Shown here one piece after another: positions 27,821 through 37,200 of a DNA stretch of 64,000 nucleotides. Origin of the DNA: Planctomycetota bacterium (GTDB lineage: Bacteria; Planctomycetota; UBA1135; UBA2386); the NCBI GenBank assembly GCA_014192625.1, contig BJHM01000003.1:62001-126000 (forward strand). Reading direction: 5' to 3'. Numbering within the stretch: position 1 is the stretch's first letter; the number at the start of each line of letters is the position of its first letter. Position numbers and translations under genes: made by a program. Under the pieces are notes generated by a model that ran no database searches, had not been told where the DNA came from, and saw only the letters and a program-made list of their open reading frames with translations.

Positions 27821-29983
27821 TCAGGGTAAGTATCGCGAGAGTCGCGCACCAAGGCGATTGGTCAGGAACATCGGCAACTTCGACCAAATCCGCCGCGGCA
27901 GGTCCAGTTTTGGGTTGCCCGGATGGAACTGCGGCAACTTGCTGCCAGCTGAAAGCAGCATGTATTCGTAGCGCAGCGGTTCGGCGGTAAACCCCATGTT
28001 TTCTTTGAAATGCGCCGGCCCGCTGCCTTCGCGACTGCGACCGAAGTCAAAGCGTGAATACCCCGCGCGCACAGCCCATTCCATGATTCCGCAGTAGATG
28101 AAGTTGTTCACGCCAGTGTGATTCACACCGGTCAATGAGCCAGAGTAATACGCGTAGACGGTGTCCTTGAAACAGAAGCTCATCACCGCCGCCAACGTTG
28201 CGCCGTTGACGTCGATGGCGCGATGAATCACGACGGACTTGCCAAATTCGTCCACCAGTCCTTGGAACCACCGCCGCGGCAGTGCCGGCGAGCCGAGCCG
28301 CCGCTTGTTCTCGGCAAACAAGAGGAACAGATCTTCCACACTGCAATCGCTACGCATCTGAATGCCGTAGCCCTTGCGCTTCTTGGGATCGGTGCTCGTC
28401 AAATCCAGCGGTTGCCGCGCGCGCCGCACCTCGGCTCGTGCTCGCTTCGGAATCGCCGCCATTACCAACGCTTCGTCCTCGGGCAGATCCGTCCGGAACG
28501 TGACATAGAGATTGCTCTGCGAACGATCTCCTGCGCGCACGCCAAGATGCCGAAGCTCGACAAAACCATTCACGCAATTTTCTTTGCCGATCATCTCGGC
28601 ATGCGCGAGCAACGCCACCTGCGCTGCGTCGGTATCTGCCAGCACGCCGCCATAAACGCCATACGGCACGCTGATGAGATTGCGCCCAAGGAAGGGGCTC
28701 TTCGTAAGAAACATCGGCAAGACACCAAGCCAGCGGCGACCTTGCTCAACCACTAGGTAGCGCTGCTCGTGCTTATAGGTCTCACGCACCACACGCCCCC
28801 AACCTGACAGGTGGAAGAAGGTGCCAAGCGGATGACGACTGACGAATGCATCCCAGCGCGAGTCCTCGCCCGGCAGCACTTCGCGCACGCGCAGCGGCAG
28901 ATCAGCGATCGCCTCTGGCTGCGGCTTCAAAAGGTCAACCGGCGTAGCGCCAATCAAAACCTCCTCTTTCAAAACAGCATTCGCAATGCCACTTGATTGC
29001 GCGGGCAGCAAGTCGACATGCGTCGGCGCCGGCTCTGAGCCACCCTCGACAACCTCTTCGATCTTGTAGTCCCTGAGGTTGGGCGCCTGAGTGAAAATTA
29101 CGATCTCGCCAATCAGCCCAAAGCCAATCAGCTGCACGCCAAAGGCGCTCATGATGGCCCCGATCACGAATAACGGCCGATCCGCCAAGCTCGTGTGCTC
29201 GAACAACTTCATGTAGAGCGGCTGAGCGACGAGCAAAAGGCCAAACACAATCGCGAGGAATCCGACGTAGCCAAAAAACCGCAGCGGGCGCTGTGTGAAG
29301 CGCGTCAGAAACGAGATGGCCAGGATGTCGAGGGTGCGACGCAAGTAAACGCCGACGCCATAAAAGCCAGCACTGCCGCGTTCTTCGCGGTGACGCACCT
29401 TCACCTCGACGACCCGGAATCCCTGACGCAACGCGAGCACCGGCAAAAAGCGATACAGATCGCCGTAGACGCTGACCTCTTCGAGCACCTGCTTGCGGAA
29501 GCCGCGCATCCCTGAGTTAAGGTCGTGGAACGGCATCCCCATGATCATCCGCAACACGCGGTTGAACAGCCGCGATTGCAGTTGATTGAGCCACGGATCC
29601 ACGCGTGGGGTGCGCCAAGTAGCAACGCAGTCCGCGCCGGCTTCGAGTGCTGCAACTACTTGCAAGATGTCATCCGCGTCCGTCTGGAGATACGGCGGGA
29701 TGTTGACGATGAAGCGGCCATTTGCCTTGGCGACACCAGCAGAAAGAGCAATCGACTCGCCAAGACCACCGCCCTGAAGGCGCACGATTCGCACTGGGCA
29801 ACCCGCATTGATAGTCTCGATCTCACGTTCTACCGAGCCGACTGGCCCGTCGAGCACCAACACGAACTCGCACGTGTAACCGCCGCGCCGCAAAGCAGCC
29901 GCCATCGACTCTACGACGACCCTTGGATGTGCATCGGGGCTACCAATCGGCACCACAACCGAGACGAGGGACGAATCGCTCAT
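27821..29983 (-). CDS. Degenerate GT2 fused to a FemAB-type acyltransferase
   Basis: A 720-residue fusion. Residues 1-230 have a GT2 (dolichyl-phosphate-mannose-synthase-like) fold, followed by two membrane helices (about 240-330). Residues about 375-700 match the FemAB/GNAT-like proteins that accompany exosortase loci (GTFFHLSGWGRVV, ISVPYGVYGG, FDFGRS). The GT2 part has lost key motifs: VVPIGSP instead of VVPxYNE, and PPYLQ where DADLQ carries the metal-binding DxD, so sugar transfer is doubtful. FemAB relatives transfer amino acids or acyl groups from tRNA or CoA to an envelope acceptor. The start overlaps the stop of the upstream GT2 gene (ATGA). Confidence 0.85.
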   Translation of the reverse strand: MSDSSLVSVVVPIGSPDAHPRVVVESMAAALRRGGYTCEFVLVLDGPVGSVEREIETINAGCPVRIVRLQGGGLGESIALSAGVAKANGRFIVNIPPYLQTDADDILQVVAALEAGADCVATWRTPRVDPWLNQLQSRLFNRVLRMIMGMPFHDLNSGMRGFRKQVLEEVSVYGDLYRFLPVLALRQGFRVVEVKVRHREERGSAGFYGVGVYLRRTLDILAISFLTRFTQRPLRFFGYVGFLAIVFGLLLVAQPLYMKLFEHTSLADRPLFVIGAIMSAFGVQLIGFGLIGEIVIFTQAPNLRDYKIEEVVEGGSEPAPTHVDLLPAQSSGIANAVLKEEVLIGATPVDLLKPQPEAIADLPLRVREVLPGEDSRWDAFVSRHPLGTFFHLSGWGRVVRETYKHEQRYLVVEQGRRWLGVLPMFLTKSPFLGRNLISVPYGVYGGVLADTDAAQVALLAHAEMIGKENCVNGFVELRHLGVRAGDRSQSNLYVTFRTDLPEDEALVMAAIPKRARAEVRRARQPLDLTSTDPKKRKGYGIQMRSDCSVEDLFLLFAENKRRLGSPALPRRWFQGLVDEFGKSVVIHRAIDVNGATLAAVMSFCFKDTVYAYYSGSLTGVNHTGVNNFIYCGIMEWAVRAGYSRFDFGRSREGSGPAHFKENMGFTAEPLRYEYMLLSAGSKLPQFHPGNPKLDLPRRIWSKLPMFLTNRLGARLSRYLP

Positions 29984-30966
29984 CGACTGGCCTCCCGGGC
30001 GGTGATCGAAATGCGCTGCCGGAAAAAGCGCGACACCTTGATCTGCAACTCGGCGAGGAAGCCCAGCAGCAGCACATTTGCCGCAAACAACAGAGTGACG
30101 GAACCAGCCGCGACCGCAGCCATGTCATATTCGCGGAACCAAAGCCATTCACCAGTAGCGGTGCGCTTGATCGCACCTAGCGCGAACAAGCTCGCAGCGG
30201 CCACGAACAATGGCAGCGACAGAATCCAGAACCAGCGGATCGGATGCGCTGCGAACTGGATCAACATCTTGATGCCGATCAAGTCGGCAAGGACCCTGAA
30301 GATCCGGCCGAGCCCGTATTTTGACTTGCCCGTGCGCCGTGCATGGTGGCGCACCGGCACTTCTGTGATGCGCGCACCGAGGCCGACGCCGAGCGCTGCC
30401 ATGAATCGATGCATGTCTGAATAGAGGTTGAGACTGCGCACCACCCACCCGCGGTAGGCCTTGAGCGAACAGCCGGTGTCATGAATCCGCGCCCCAGTCA
30501 CGCGCGCGATGAGAAAGTTGGCGAGGCGGCTAGGCAGCAGGCGCGACCACATGCGATCCTGACGATTGCGACGCCAGCCGCAAGCCACATCGAAGCCATC
30601 GGCGAGCCGCTCAACGAGTCGGCCGATGTCGGCGGGATCGTTTTGCAAATCACCATCCATCGTTATCACGATGCGGCCTCGGCACCGCTGAAAGCCAGCG
30701 GCCATTGCCGCAGTCTGCCCGTAGTTGCGACGAAACATCACAATCCGCACGCGTGCATCCTGCGCGGCAATTCGCCGCAACACGTCACGGCTGCCATCGG
30801 CACTGCCATCGTCAACGAACACGATCTCATAACTGTATGGCAGCTGGCGCAGCGACCAACTGAGCGACTCGTGCAGTGGCACTAGGTTGTCGCGCTCATT
30901 GTAGACCGGCACGACGAGGCTTAGCTCCGGCACTGCCGTTACTGCCAAAGCCTGCGGCTCCAGCAT
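29980..30966 (-). CDS. GT2 glycosyltransferase with two C-terminal membrane helices
   Basis: A polyprenyl-phosphate glycosyltransferase of the DPM1/ArnC/GtrB type. The motifs are intact, in contrast to its neighbour: VVPVYNERDNL, FVDDGSADGS, and MDGDLQNDP with the DxD metal site. Two membrane helices follow near residues 240-310. It probably charges undecaprenyl phosphate with a sugar for extracytoplasmic transfer. The ATG at 30966 precedes the catalytic domain by about 12 residues; a GTG at 31062 would add 32. It is coupled to the fusion gene by an ATGA overlap. Confidence 0.88.
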   Translation of the reverse strand: MLEPQALAVTAVPELSLVVPVYNERDNLVPLHESLSWSLRQLPYSYEIVFVDDGSADGSRDVLRRIAAQDARVRIVMFRRNYGQTAAMAAGFQRCRGRIVITMDGDLQNDPADIGRLVERLADGFDVACGWRRNRQDRMWSRLLPSRLANFLIARVTGARIHDTGCSLKAYRGWVVRSLNLYSDMHRFMAALGVGLGARITEVPVRHHARRTGKSKYGLGRIFRVLADLIGIKMLIQFAAHPIRWFWILSLPLFVAAASLFALGAIKRTATGEWLWFREYDMAAVAAGSVTLLFAANVLLLGFLAELQIKVSRFFRQRISITAREASR

Positions 30967-31084
30967 CAAAGCATTAGGCTCTACCAGGCTGCTCAAGCTT
31001 AAAACTCCTGCGGCAAAAAGCCTTGGCAGTGATACCGGTGCGCACACAGCGATTGGCAGCACAGAGTGGAAATGAATACCTGCA

Positions 31085-31471
31085 TCAGCTCCCCACCGTA
31101 AACCACGCGACGGTCAAGATCACAAGCGCAGTCAACAGAAGCACCACAAGACTGGGACCTCGCTCCCTTTTGCGTTGGCTTTTTGGAAAGGGCAACAAGG
31201 TGGCAAAGTGGCCAGGCAGAGCGCGCTCGGCGGCCGCAAGGTCGCCCCGTTCCAGATGCGCCAGTGCTGATCGCGCTCTACCTGGCAGCTGCTCGGCCAA
31301 GGTTGCGTCGGCAAGGAGATCTTCAACAAGCAACCCCTTGAACTCCCGCAGCAGGCGGACACTGAGCGCCACCTTTGCCGGCACGCCATCGGCAGGCACG
31401 GGCTGCAGGCGGATCGGCCCGTTTTGCCGCCCCAGTGCGTCCGCATCGTCAGGTTCATCGTCCCGTGTCAT
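31085..31471 (-). CDS. Small tail-anchored protein
   Basis: A 128-residue protein with an acidic N-terminus, a helical charged middle (LLREFKGLLVEDLLAD, SALAHLERGDLAAAERAL) and a single C-terminal membrane helix (VVLLLTALVILTVAWF) with a three-residue tail. No family is recognised. It heads the minus-strand group leading to the GT2 genes and is divergent from the kinase-like gene at 31604. The coding call rests on an ATG start, coherent topology and context. It could be an adaptor at the membrane. Confidence 0.5.
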   Translation of the reverse strand: MTRDDEPDDADALGRQNGPIRLQPVPADGVPAKVALSVRLLREFKGLLVEDLLADATLAEQLPGRARSALAHLERGDLAAAERALPGHFATLLPFPKSQRKRERGPSLVVLLLTALVILTVAWFTVGS

Positions 31472-31603
31472 CGATTGCGTCTATCGACTGCTGACCAGTT
31501 GCTTCTGGACCGCGCCGGTGGACGCTGGTGAGCAAGGCGTTACCGTCTCGCAAATACTGCGGCGTCCTTCTTCGCTGGCAGCAATTGTCAGGCCTTCGCA
31601 TTC

Positions 31604-32647
31604 ATGGATCAAACGGTTCGAATCGCTACTGCCGACCTGGAAGACGGCATCCTCGTTGAACGAATGCGGGCGCTGCCCCTCCGCCCCGAGGTCGCCGTCC
31701 ATGCAGCGCTATTTGCCGTGCTCACTGGCTTAGTCGCCAAACCGCCGGACATCCTGGTGCTCGGCATTCGCAGCGAGACAGCGGATCTGCCAGGGACGCT
31801 GCGGACCCTGCGCGCGCTCATGCCAACACTTGGCCTCATCCTTGTGGCTCCTGCTGCACAAGAACTCAGCCTTGCACCAACCTGCGCCCGTGCCTTGGTG
31901 CAATTACTGCCGCTGCCTTGCAGCGATGGCCAACTTGCCAGCGCAATCGAACGCGCACTCGAGAACAGCGACCGGCCACACGAAGGGATGTTCCTTGATC
32001 TCGCCCACGGATTCGCTGATGCCGTGAACAGTCCGCTGCTCGCCATCACGGGCCAACTGCAACTGCTGCAAATTCAGCTCGATCCCATCGTCGACGCCAA
32101 CCGCCGGCAGATCCTCACCACGACGCTTGCACAGGCGGCACGGGTGCAACAGATTGTCGACGACGTTCATCTCGCCGCCCGCGCAGCCGAAGGCGCACGC
32201 AACAAAAAGCCGGTTGACCTCCGAGCAATGTTGACTGCCGCACTGTTCGCAATCGAAGCTGGTCAGCCACCGATGCCGGTCACGTTTGAACCAGATTTTG
32301 AAGTGTTCGTCATTGCCGGCGACTCGGAGTTTCTGCAGCCCGCCGTTAGTGGACTAGTGCGGCTCGCGCGAGAAATCCAGCAGGTATCGGGACCGGTGCG
32401 GCTGTCGCTGTCGCGATTTCGAACATCGATCCGAATGCGTCTCACTATCGATTCACCTGGCGTGCCGCGGTGGCGCCTGCCACGCACATTTGAGCCCTAT
32501 TACCTAAACCGCCTGTTGCGCGGCACCACGCATGGGCTAACGCTGTTTCTGTGCCAAGCTGTTTTGCATGGCCACGGCGGCCATGCCACCGCGCGGCGAC
32601 TAGCCGACGACGGCTTGGCGATCGACTTACTCTTGCCCGCTGACTGA
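31604..32647 (+). CDS. Degenerate receiver/histidine-kinase protein (PrsK position)
   Basis: A 347-residue protein whose layout matches that of 21285-22361: receiver-like N-terminus, H-box helices, ATPase-like C-terminus. The receiver reads VLGIRS where the acceptor Asp should be. The H box aligns as FADAVNSPL with FAHEINNPL, so the histidine is Asp. The ATPase part keeps FEPYYLNRLL and THGLTLFL (G2-like), but the N box asparagine and the DxGxG (here DSPGVP) are missing. It lies just upstream of the sigma-54 activator, where exosortase loci carry the kinase PrsK. I infer a non-catalytic regulator. Confidence 0.7.
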   Translation: MDQTVRIATADLEDGILVERMRALPLRPEVAVHAALFAVLTGLVAKPPDILVLGIRSETADLPGTLRTLRALMPTLGLILVAPAAQELSLAPTCARALVQLLPLPCSDGQLASAIERALENSDRPHEGMFLDLAHGFADAVNSPLLAITGQLQLLQIQLDPIVDANRRQILTTTLAQAARVQQIVDDVHLAARAAEGARNKKPVDLRAMLTAALFAIEAGQPPMPVTFEPDFEVFVIAGDSEFLQPAVSGLVRLAREIQQVSGPVRLSLSRFRTSIRMRLTIDSPGVPRWRLPRTFEPYYLNRLLRGTTHGLTLFLCQAVLHGHGGHATARRLADDGLAIDLLLPAD

Positions 32648-32661
32648 CCCGCGGACTACTG

Positions 32662-32695
32662 GGCACCGGGCCGCGCGGCAGGTGCCTGTTTTATT
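32662..32695 (+). terminator. Hairpin between the kinase-like gene and the activator
   Basis: GGCACC (32662-32667) pairs with GGTGCC (32681-32686) across a GC-rich loop, followed by TGTTTTATT. It suggests that the activator gene at 32804 has its own promoter. Confidence 0.45.
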
Positions 32696-32803
32696 GCAGA
32701 AAATTTCTGCGCACGTCGTCTCGCCACGGCACAAGTCCAAGGACCGTCCTAGCCGATGGATGCCTCAGTCTGAATCCGGCGACCCGGGTCCATTCGCTAC
32801 GAC

Positions 32804-34186
32804 ATGGCAAAGATCCTCATCGCTGACGCTGACCCTGCACTCTTAGTCACAATCTGCAATCACTTGGCAGCACGCGGTCACAGCGTGACAGCGGTCAACG
32901 ACGCCATCTCCGTGCGCTCCCACCTAGCACAAGAAGAAACGGACCTGCTAATCGCCGACCTCGACCTGCCAGGCCAAACTGGTATCGAACTCTTGCGCGA
33001 ATTGCAGAAGGAGCATCGCGAACTTGGCGTGATCTTCACCACGGCCTTTGGATCGGTAGAAGACGCGGTGCATGCAATCCGCGCTGGCGCCGTTGATTTT
33101 TTACCGAAGCCGTTCAGCACCGAGCAGGTGCATGTCGCTGTTGACCGCGCCATCGAACGCGCAACACTTGTGCGTGACAACCAGAACCTGCGCGCGGCGC
33201 TCGACGACCGAGTCCGGATTGACAAACTGATCGGCAACGATGGCCGCATGCAGGCAATCTTCAAGACCGTGCGCGCCGTCGCCGACACCCGCACCACGGT
33301 TCTGCTAACTGGCGAATCAGGCACCGGCAAAACAGTGCTCGCACGGTCCCTGCACGCAATGAGTTCGCGACGTAGGGGCCCATTCATAGAAGTCAACTGC
33401 GGCGCGTTGCCAGAGACCCTGCTCGAATCGGAACTGTTCGGCCATGTTCGCGGATCCTTCACTGGCGCCAACAAAGACAAGATCGGCAAGTTTGAAGCGG
33501 CACACGGCGGCACCATTTTCCTGGACGAGATCGGCACCAGCTCACCGGCGTTCCAAGTCAAACTGCTACGCGTACTGCAGGATCGCGTGGTCGAGCGTGT
33601 CGGCGACAACCAAACGGTCACGGTGGACGTGCGCATCGTCCTCGCCACCAATCTCGACCTCGAAGCGGCAGTGCAAAGTGGCCGGTTCCGCGAAGATCTT
33701 TATTACCGAATCAATGTCATCTGCATCGAGATGCCAAAGCTGTGCGAGCGATCTTCCGACATCCCCGATCTCGCACTCCACTTCTTGCAACGCTTCAGCC
33801 GCGACCACGGCAAGGCGATCACAAGCTTCACGCCGGACGCGTTGCAAACGCTGCAGCTAGCACCGTGGCCCGGCAACGTGCGCCAACTCGAAAACGTCAT
33901 CGAGCGAGCGGTCGTGTTCTGCGGCAATCGAACAATCGACAAAGAAGACCTGCCGCCAGCAATCCAACGACAGGCCGAAGCCGCAGCACCAACGCTGCTG
34001 GCACCAGCACATAGTGCAACTCAAAATTTGCCGCAACCACTCAAAGATTCGCTCGGAATCGCCGAGCGATTGATTCTCGAACAGGCACTCCAACACTGCG
34101 GTGGCAACCGCGAACGAGCGGCGAAGGTGCTCGGCATCAACCGCAGCACGCTATTCGCAAAGCTACGTCGGCATGGTGTCCGGTGA
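32804..34186 (+). CDS. prsR: NtrC-type sigma-54 activator, PrsR-like
   Basis: A 460-residue activator: receiver domain with Asp52 (IADLDLPG), AAA+ domain with Walker A GESGTGKT, the sigma-54 contact loop as GSFTGA (consensus GAFTGA), Walker B GGTIFLDEIG, and a Fis-type HTH (NRERAAKVLGINRSTLFAKL). PEP-CTERM/exosortase loci often carry such an activator, named PrsR, which with RpoN controls exosortase-linked genes in Zoogloea. Here it stands between a kinase-like gene and the TPR gene. The -24/-12 element at 48942-48957 ahead of wza is its most obvious local target. The symbol is by analogy. Confidence 0.88.
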   Translation: MAKILIADADPALLVTICNHLAARGHSVTAVNDAISVRSHLAQEETDLLIADLDLPGQTGIELLRELQKEHRELGVIFTTAFGSVEDAVHAIRAGAVDFLPKPFSTEQVHVAVDRAIERATLVRDNQNLRAALDDRVRIDKLIGNDGRMQAIFKTVRAVADTRTTVLLTGESGTGKTVLARSLHAMSSRRRGPFIEVNCGALPETLLESELFGHVRGSFTGANKDKIGKFEAAHGGTIFLDEIGTSSPAFQVKLLRVLQDRVVERVGDNQTVTVDVRIVLATNLDLEAAVQSGRFREDLYYRINVICIEMPKLCERSSDIPDLALHFLQRFSRDHGKAITSFTPDALQTLQLAPWPGNVRQLENVIERAVVFCGNRTIDKEDLPPAIQRQAEAAAPTLLAPAHSATQNLPQPLKDSLGIAERLILEQALQHCGGNRERAAKVLGINRSTLFAKLRRHGVR

Positions 34187-34253
34187 CCGTACGCTCAATC
34201 GCCAATCCTTGTGCGTGCCGCTCTGCACGGCGCCAGCTATAAAGAACAGATCT

Positions 34254-37200
34254 ATGCTCCGGCGCAGCCTTGTCATCATCGTCGCGTTCATCCTGTTGGC
34301 CTTCGGCCTCACCGCTGGCTACGCACTGCTCAATCTGCGTGGCGCTGACGAAGTCCTGAAGGACGCCCGATCACTCGCAGAACATGGCAACAACATTGAC
34401 GCCGTCCGGTTGCTCGATCTATGTGAGAACAGTGTCAACATCAAAAATAAACCAGCCCTGCGACAGCAGGTCTGGCAACTTCGCATGGAGTGCAACAGCC
34501 GCCTGCAAAACTTCACGCGTGCATTGGCAGACAACGAACAGCTGCTAGCCGAAAAACCAGCCGAAAAACATTTACAAATATCCCGAGTCTACCTGCTCGC
34601 CGCTTTGGGTCAGGGCAAGCTAGCAAAGCAACGCGCACTTGAGTTCGTCACCGAAAACCCAACTTTTCCGCGCGGACTAGAACTCGCGGGCGAAGCCTGC
34701 CAGGTGGACTACCGCGATCGTCTGATCAAGGCCAGCGAGCAGCTGCAAACGGACCTCGAATATGAACTCATCGGGCCAGCGCGCGACGCATTGCTATCTT
34801 ACCTCTACCGACCTGCTGGCGACCAAAGCGTCACCACTGCTCTGTTGGATCTGCGTGCGATTTACGAACTAGTCCCAGCAAGACAGCAGGTCTGGGTGCG
34901 TATGCACAATGTGTTGAAAGACCTGCGCGACCGCATCCAGCAAGCACTCGAGTTCTACGAGCACGCGCTCGAGATCGCCTGTCCTGACAAAGCATCTCAC
35001 AAGGAATTCTTCATCTCCGCCTACCGTGGCGCGGCGTTCGCATTGCAGCAAAGTGGCCGGAACGACTGTGTCGTTGCTGAGTCCGACATCTATCGCGGCA
35101 GCTTCCAAAACGTTTTCACGGTCGAAGCAGCCATCAACGCTGTCCACGCTCACTTAGAAGATGGACTTTTTCGTGCCGCCATCTCCGTGGCCAACGGTTT
35201 TCTTCCGAGTGACGCCTACAAAGAACGGCTTGCCAAGAAACAAATCACGGCGGACAGCCTGTCGCCCTTGTTCGAAGCAAAAGTCCTAGCGCTCTACCGG
35301 CTTGACGACCGCCCTGCGCTGTTGGAATGCGCGCTCGAACTGGGTCGCATGCAAAAGGACGGCTTATCAATGCCGCGCGCACTGCACTTAGCTTTTGCCT
35401 ACTACTTTCTGAAGGAGCCAGAACGTAGCAAGGATTGCGCGGCGCACTTCGATGTCGTTTTCAATCTGTTCATTAACCTTCCAGCGCCGGTCAACGGGCC
35501 TGACATGCTGGAGATCCTGATGCCGCTGCACATTCAGGCGATGCAGAAAACAAGCCTGCCAACCGAGCAGATTCTCAGCGCCGTTAATGCCTGGGCAAAC
35601 CAAAGGCCTGCATCCATTTTGCCTTTGCGCGAACGCGCGATGGTCTTTTTGAACGCTGGTCAGTCTAGCTCGGCCATGAACGTGGCAACCGAGTTGGTGC
35701 GCAAGCAGCCACGCGACGAGGAGAGCATGCAGATCCTTGCTGCTGCTGCGAAGTCGACCTATGCCGATTCGGGTCAGGACGGGGAAGGCCTCCTGGCCCA
35801 CTGCCTGTCGCGCAACGTGCTGCGGCCGGAGGTGCCACACCCGATCTGCTTGCTACTCTGTGGCGAGGCCGCGCTGGCACAAAACCAGCTATCGATCGCA
35901 CGCGAGTGCAGTCGCATTGCGGAGGATGAGTTCCCGTTGGCACGTTGGCCGCGGCACCTGCGCGCAAAGGCACTCATGCAAGGTGCAGGCTATGCCGAGG
36001 CTGCCTATTTCCTGGACCGTTGGATCACGAAGGAGCCAACAGACAGCGAAGCAATCCGCCTGTGGTTTGCATGCTGCCAGAAGGAAGGACTGCCTATCGA
36101 ACGACACTTGCAAGATGTTGTCCGAGTTGGCCTGAAGGACGCCGCTGTGACGACGGCGATGCTTCGCCGCGCCATCTTGAGCCACTCCACGGCTGCGAAC
36201 CATCTGGCAAAAAACACCTGGCAAAACAGTGACAAGGCATCGTTGGATCCCGAGCACTTGGCTTTGGCGGCACAGGTATGGACCGCTTCAGACCCAGCGA
36301 TTGCCAAGCAACTGATTGACTGTGCGGCGAAAGCTCTACCTAGCAACAATTCGCTCACGGCCCGCTCAGCGATCGTCAGCGCATCTCTGCAATGGCTGTT
36401 GGCGGTTGCTGCCAAGTCCTCCGACAAAGAACTGACGGCCCTCGTTAGCGATCTGCAAAAGCAGCCTCAGTTCGATCCTAAAGCCTTCCGCGCAATGCTA
36501 ACCGCAGCCGAAAAACTCGCGGCAATGGCTCGTCCGGAAGCTGCCTACGCACTTACTACCGCAGCGATTCTCATGCCCGGCGCACAAGCGCAGCGCGATG
36601 GTGCGGCGCACCTGTTGGCAGGCCAATTGGCACTAACAATCGGCGACCTGGCACGCGCGCGCGAATTCTTGACGGCAGCCGTCAGCTTTGACGAAGGTAG
36701 CGACGCCGCCGAACCGCTAGCCCGCCTGTTGCTCGCAGTCGAGGCACCAGAACTTGCACGCGCCGCATACGCATTGGCAAAGACTCACGAGGACCCAGCA
36801 CTGGCTCGCCTGTTCGCACCGCTGCAGGAACAAAGCAAACTCACGCTGACTAGATTAACGGCAGAGCGCGGCGACTTGGCGGCACAGCTCGTGGCTGCCC
36901 TGCTTTCGCAGCCACCGGCAGAGCCGGTAAAGCCTGCTCCGCCGCTACCAGTTGAAGATGGCAGCAAAATGCCATCGGTAAAAGCCGTGGTTGTGTTGCC
37001 ATCTGAAGCCGTCGCAAAAGCCGACTTCGCCGTCGAACTGTTGGCTGCTGCGCCCGAACAGCAGCAGTTGGCCGTGCAACTAGCCGCGATTCTGCGCGAG
37101 CCTGCGCTGGCAAAAACAGCTCTGCACTTGGCGCAAGCACTCTACCAGAATTTGCCCGGCTCCATTGCCGCGCAACTATTGCTCGCACGTGCTCTCTGCA

